Made by a program: the position numbers and the translations under genes | Notes under the pieces: model-generated | Databases searched by the model: none | Told to the model about the DNA's origin: nothing | Seen by the model: only the letters and a program-made list of their open reading frames with translations | In this document: positions 16,462 to 19,585 of the stretch, in pieces | Numbering within the stretch: position 1 is the stretch's first letter | How the letters are laid out: each line of letters begins with the position of its first letter | Assembly: GCA_026770585.1 (NCBI GenBank) | Contig: MU647660.1 | Span: 16,259-35,843, forward strand | Source of the DNA: Baffinella frigidus | Lineage: Eukaryota; Cryptophyceae; Cryptomonadales; Baffinellaceae | Reading direction: 5' to 3' | DNA: 19,585 nucleotides

Positions 16462-17310
16462 GCCGGGCCCGCTTCTCTCACAGATCGCGCGCCTCTCAGC
16501 GCGCGCCTGAGGCAGAGGCTGGTGCCGCCTCGGAACGAGGCTCGGGCGCCCAGGCCACGCACCCTCTTTGGCAGCAGCCACATCTGCACCCCTAGCGCCT
16601 TCAACTCCTGCCGGCCGAGGTGTCACACTTGCTCTTCTGGTTGGCGTCCGCGAGTGCGCACCTCAATGTCAGAATGTAGGCACGCCATAGGGGAAGAGCG
16701 GTGCCAGAACCTTCCGGCCTCGTGTGGCAGTCCCTCCGTCCCACCTCGGGGGTGCCCACCACTCGGCGGCAACCACCACAGTCGTTCAGCGACAGCCGTT
16801 GAGGTTAGGAGAAGGAGAGGGGGAGGGGGGGTCAACTACTACAACATCCAGGATTTCGCGATTTATGTGTCCAACAAATTCCATTAGGTGTGGTGTCGTC
16901 AGAGGTGTGGTGTCACTAGCGGAAAGGGCCCAGGAAGAGTACCGCCACCGGGGTGGGGTATTGGCAAAAGAAGTTCCGCAGTTGTCTTGGTGTGCACGCG
17001 GGTTCCCAGGAAGACTGCTCCAGATTGCTGTCAGAGCTCCAGATTGCTGTCGGAGCTGTCGGAACAGCCATCAAACTGGTCATCGCATGGCCATGCCTTG
17101 ATGCGAGGACGCATTGAGCATGAGTGAATACCAGTACACGGTTTACTCGCGAGCATAGAGGTACCTCACTCAGAGTAGGTGTACAGGGATGTCCGGGAGA
17201 CACACACCCGTGTCGAGCCTGGGTCAGTTTCTGTGTTCTTCAATTGGTAGGATCCTACCTGCAGGCGCCAGATTTAGTCCATCCTCGGGAACAAAATTAA
17301 AAGCAACTTT
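16462..17310. other. 3' flank of the Nudix gene, no gene recognised
   Basis: Presumed 3' UTR followed by intergenic DNA. A 19-bp unit (CTCCAGATTGCTGTCAGAG and a one-base variant) is tandemly duplicated at 17018-17036 and 17037-17055. GGTAGGATCCTACC at 17246-17259 is a perfect palindrome. Open frames in 16522-17127 are not family-like. Confidence 0.4.
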
Positions 17311-17690
17311 CACGTCCTTTAGGTTCTTCGAGCTCCCAACATAGGTGGACACCGGAAATGGTTCTGCAGAAAATCCATGCTTCCTTTCGGATCACATTCA
17401 GGCACCCCGGTGCAGAGGATCGCGGCAGAAACCGGCTAAAGGGTATCCTCATCGGGCATGTGACAGCGTATCGATATGCCAACGACACGCCGTTCCGTAG
17501 AAGGGATCTGCAAAGAAAGCATTTTTGCTTTCGGATCGCGTTTAGCTTTCCAGTGCAGAGACTCGTGAAGATGGGATACAGGGTGGCTCTGTTGGGGTGG
17601 GTGAAGGTATGCGATTTCGCTCCCATGCTCACTTACACGCACCGAACCCAAGTCAGCCTCCTTTGAGACTCATGGTATCCCATGGTTGAA
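17311..17690 (+). repeat. Dispersed repeat, copy A
   Basis: Starts CACGTCCTTTAGGTTCTTCG and runs through AACGACACGCC, GAAAGCATTTTTGC, GGATACAGGGTGG and CTCACTTACACGCACC to the CCCATGGTT region. It matches copy B nearly end to end. It also contains an internal partial duplication (TTTCGGATCACATTCAG near 17386 and TTTCGGATCGCGTTTAG near 17530). Frames differ between copies, so it is probably non-coding. Confidence 0.75.
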
Positions 17691-17814
17691 GTTTAAGAGC
17701 TTCAATCACGAATACCCCACAAGGTGAGAGGGGATTGTGTTGGGGTGTGAGGTGAAATCAGTTAGACACCAAAGATGAAAGGAGAGAAATGTGGTTGAGT
17801 AGGGGGTTTTCCCA

Positions 17815-17961
17815 ATGTACGGACGTCAGAAAAGTGAAAGGCAATTCAAGCGTCAGAAACAACAACAGTCCGTTAAGATATTGGAAGAGCAACAAAAAAA
17901 TCAAAAGAAGACGCTTCAACAACACAAAGAAACACAGTCCGTTCCCCCACCCTTTCAATAG
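17815..17961 (+). CDS. Small Gln/Lys-rich ORF of unknown function
   Basis: An ATG at 17815 opens 48 codons ending in TAG (17959-17961). The product is rich in Q, K and E (RQKQQQSVKILEEQQKNQKK) and would form a charged coiled coil. No family is recognised. The 13-bp string ACAACAGTCCGTT-like occurs twice (about 17861 and 17931). The region is AT-richer than the two real genes. It may be a fragment of a mobile element or simple chance. Confidence 0.25.
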   Translation: MYGRQKSERQFKRQKQQQSVKILEEQQKNQKKTLQQHKETQSVPPPFQ

Positions 17962-18009
17962 GGCTCTCTTCACTCGCCACCCCCGCTCGGTGCCTGCTCA
18001 GCTACTTGC

Positions 18010-18225
18010 TGTTGTGTCCTCCACCTCGCTCCCCTCTTCTCCTCCTCTCCTCTTCTCCTCCTCTCATTCTCTCCTCCTCCTCTCCTCCCCTCCTCCTCCC
18101 CTCCTCTCCACCCCTCCTCCTCTCCCCCTCTCCTCCCCTTTTCCCCCTCCTCCTTCCTCTCTCCTCTGCTCTCCCCTCTTTTCCTCTCAACCTCCTTCCT
18201 CTCCCCCTTCCCTCAAGGGGGGTTG
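18010..18225. repeat. C/T-rich low-complexity tract
   Basis: About 200 bp of CTCCTC, TCTCCT and CCCCTC on the plus strand (GA-rich on the minus strand). The long proline/serine/leucine frames on one strand and Arg/Glu/Gly frames on the other are consequences of composition and not genes. A (TCTG)n-like stretch, CTGTCTCTGTCTGTCTCTGT, follows at about 18254. Confidence 0.85.
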
Positions 18226-18330
18226 TTGATCCCCATCATTCTGCTCCTGTCACTGTCTCTGTCTGTCTCTGTCTGTCTTCTTGTTCTTCTTCTGCTGCTT
18301 TTGAAATCGATTGTAATCTGCTTGGTGGGT

Positions 18331-18946
18331 TCACTGAGCATGTTTCAGTATAGTCTTAATGTCCGCTGGTTTTTGAACAGGAGCTTTGTTGCACGAGTCA
18401 AAGTAGTGGTCACCAAAATCCCAGCAGTCGATTTTGCTTGTTTGGGGGGAGTCTCCGTTTGTTAGGGTTTAGGTCAGGCCATGAGAAGGGGATTTTTTGT
18501 GGGGGTGCAGGTATGGGGCCTTTGTTGTTAGTGGTCTTTGGTTTCAAGTCACCAGAGTAGTCTTCTTGGCAGGTGGCAGGGGCGGTTGCAGGATATATGC
18601 CGTTATCGGTTCTAAAAGCCTGGAGTGCAATTTCTGTTAGAAAGTTGAGGGCCATCCAGTAGGCGGCATGTTGAGTTGCAGTGGGTTTGGTGTGTTCTGT
18701 ATTTGTATGTAGTGGAAGTATGGCTGTGCTTTTTTAAAAGAAGATTGCGCGTACAAGTGCCATATTTATAGTCACTTAGTGTTCCTTAGTTTCATCGTAT
18801 GTCCATGCTTGAGCCAAGCGCAATTTCATTACTGCTTCTCTTGTCAGAGAGTATGCGAGGAGTGCGTTTGTATTAGTGAATGTGATTGGGATGATGAGAG
18901 GATCCACCGGGGAGGCGGAGGTAGAAGATGTTGAAGGCAGGAGGCC
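18331..18946 (-). pseudogene. Decayed minus-strand protein-coding relic, family unknown
   Basis: Reading the minus strand from 18946 down to a TGA at 18410-18412, one frame stays protein-like over 179 codons. It is broken by only two in-frame TAA codons (18776-18778 and 18734-18736). Segments include TREAVMKLRLAQAWTYDETK before the first stop and HAAYWMALNFLTEIALQAFR after the second. A second frame at 18331-18468 continues with WDFGDHYFDS to its own TGA, suggesting a frameshift near a CCTAAACCCTAAC motif around 18465. Composition (T, N, P, A rich, AT-richer DNA) differs from the GC-rich genes nearby. I do not recognise the family. It could be a mobile-element or viral relic, or an unrecognised intron-split gene. 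Confidence 0.4.
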
Positions 18947-18956
18947 TTAGGCGGCC

Positions 18957-19286
18957 TTTACGTCCTTTAGGTTCTTCGAGCTCCCAACATAGGCGGACAC
19001 CGGAACTTGTTCGGTAGAAAGGCCATGCTTCCTTCAGGTCCTTTAGGTGTTAGGTCCTTTAGGTTTTAAATGCTCCCAACATAGCCCAACGACACGCCCT
19101 TCCGTAGAAAGGACTGCAGAGAAAGCATTTTTGCTCTCAGATCGCGTTTCGCTCCTCAGTGCAGAGGCTCGTAAAGAGGGGATACAGGGCGGCTCTGGTG
19201 GGGTGGGTGAAGGTATGCGACATCGCTCCCATGCTCACTTACACGCACCGAACCCAAGTCAGCCTCCTTGGAATCCCATGGTTAAT
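18957..19286 (+). repeat. Dispersed repeat, copy B
   Basis: Shares with copy A the start (TACGTCCTTTAGGTTCTTCG), CTCCCAACATAGG-GGACACCGG, AACGACACGCC-TTCCGTAGA, GCAGAGAAAGCATTTTTGC, GGATACAGGG and the long CTCACTTACACGCACCGAAC end. It contains extra CCTTTAGGT units near 19037-19068. Confidence 0.75.
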
Positions 19287-19294
19287 TCGTCCTT

Positions 19295-19433
19295 TCCTTT
19301 AGGTCCAGGTCCTTTAGGTCCTTTAGGTCCTTTAGGTTTTGATTTCGCCCAACATATGCCAACGACACGCCCTTCCGTAGAAAGAAATGCAGAGAAAGCA
19401 TTTTTGCGTTCGGCCTTGGGTAAGTTGTATGGT
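19295..19433 (+). repeat. Dispersed repeat, copy C (partial), with (GGTCCTTTA)n
   Basis: Begins with about four 9-bp GGTCCTTTA-type units (19300-19337). It continues CGCCCAACATATGCCAACGA, CGCCCTTCCGTAGAAAG and GCAGAGAAAGCATTTTTGC, then loses similarity at GTTCGGCC. It is truncated at its 3' side relative to copies A and B. Confidence 0.7.
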
Positions 19434-19506
19434 AAAGATTATTTATATATGAAGTCACAGGCGCACCATTCATTTCATATATGCATAAGATAGGATAACG
19501 ATAAAT

Positions 19507-19547
<41 letters not shown>

Positions 19548-19585
19548 GGGGGGGGGGGGGGGGGGGAGGGGGGGGGGGGGGGGGG
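19507..19585. repeat. Terminal poly-G run
   Basis: Seventy-nine bases of G interrupted by only one T (19547) and one A (19567), reaching the window's end. This may be a real G homopolymer or a sequencing or assembly artefact at a contig edge. Confidence 0.9.

Noticed and set aside
15864-16626. Long minus-strand frames (up to 246 codons)
   Set aside because: They are antisense to intron 9 and the final Nudix exon, rich in Arg/Pro/Ala from GC composition, and match no family.
16522-17127. Plus-strand frames after the Nudix stop codon
   Set aside because: No domain, no clear splice link and several overlapping frames; most likely 3' UTR and intergenic DNA.

Overview
This is a nuclear genomic window from a GC-rich, intron-rich eukaryote, most likely a unicellular alga or related protist. 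The evidence is two split genes with CAG-ended introns, no bacterial operon structure, and long arrays of degenerate CCCTAAA repeats. CCCTAAA/TTTAGGG is the telomere type of green plants and algae, cryptophytes, and dinoflagellates with their relatives. I cannot choose between these lineages from the sequence alone.

Layout: 1-443 is a repeat-bearing leader. 444-4383 (+) is a six-exon gene for a dihydrodipicolinate synthase / N-acetylneuraminate lyase (DHDPS/NAL) superfamily protein. Its Schiff-base lysine position reads glutamine. 4384-7695 is intergenic and holds a small 21-bp-TIR element, a cluster of short palindromes, tandem repeats and a 453-bp foldback element. 7696-16461 (+) is a ten-exon gene for a mitochondrial-type Nudix hydrolase of the NUDT6 / plant NUDX family. 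Every splice phase in the model matches, and the complete Nudix box is present. 16462-19585 has no intact gene. It carries a three-copy dispersed repeat, a C/T-rich tract, a small Gln-rich ORF, a decayed minus-strand reading frame and a terminal poly-G run.

The most striking feature is that the telomere-like arrays lie inside introns of both genes: DHDPS-like introns 2 and 5, and the 3,980-nt intron 8 of the Nudix gene. In all three the C-rich strand is the sense strand. That strand's basic unit contains neither GT nor AG, so it should be nearly neutral for splicing. The largest array also shows higher-order segmental duplications, so it grew by recombination rather than by telomerase alone.

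All 14 inferred introns end in CAG; 13 start with GT and one with GC. The two genes show no functional link beyond being neighbours on one strand. I see no defence, CRISPR or biosynthetic system. The unusual biology here is a probable pseudoenzyme and the telomeric-repeat load of the introns. Exon boundaries were set by hand from reading frame, phase and family similarity, and no transcript data were available.
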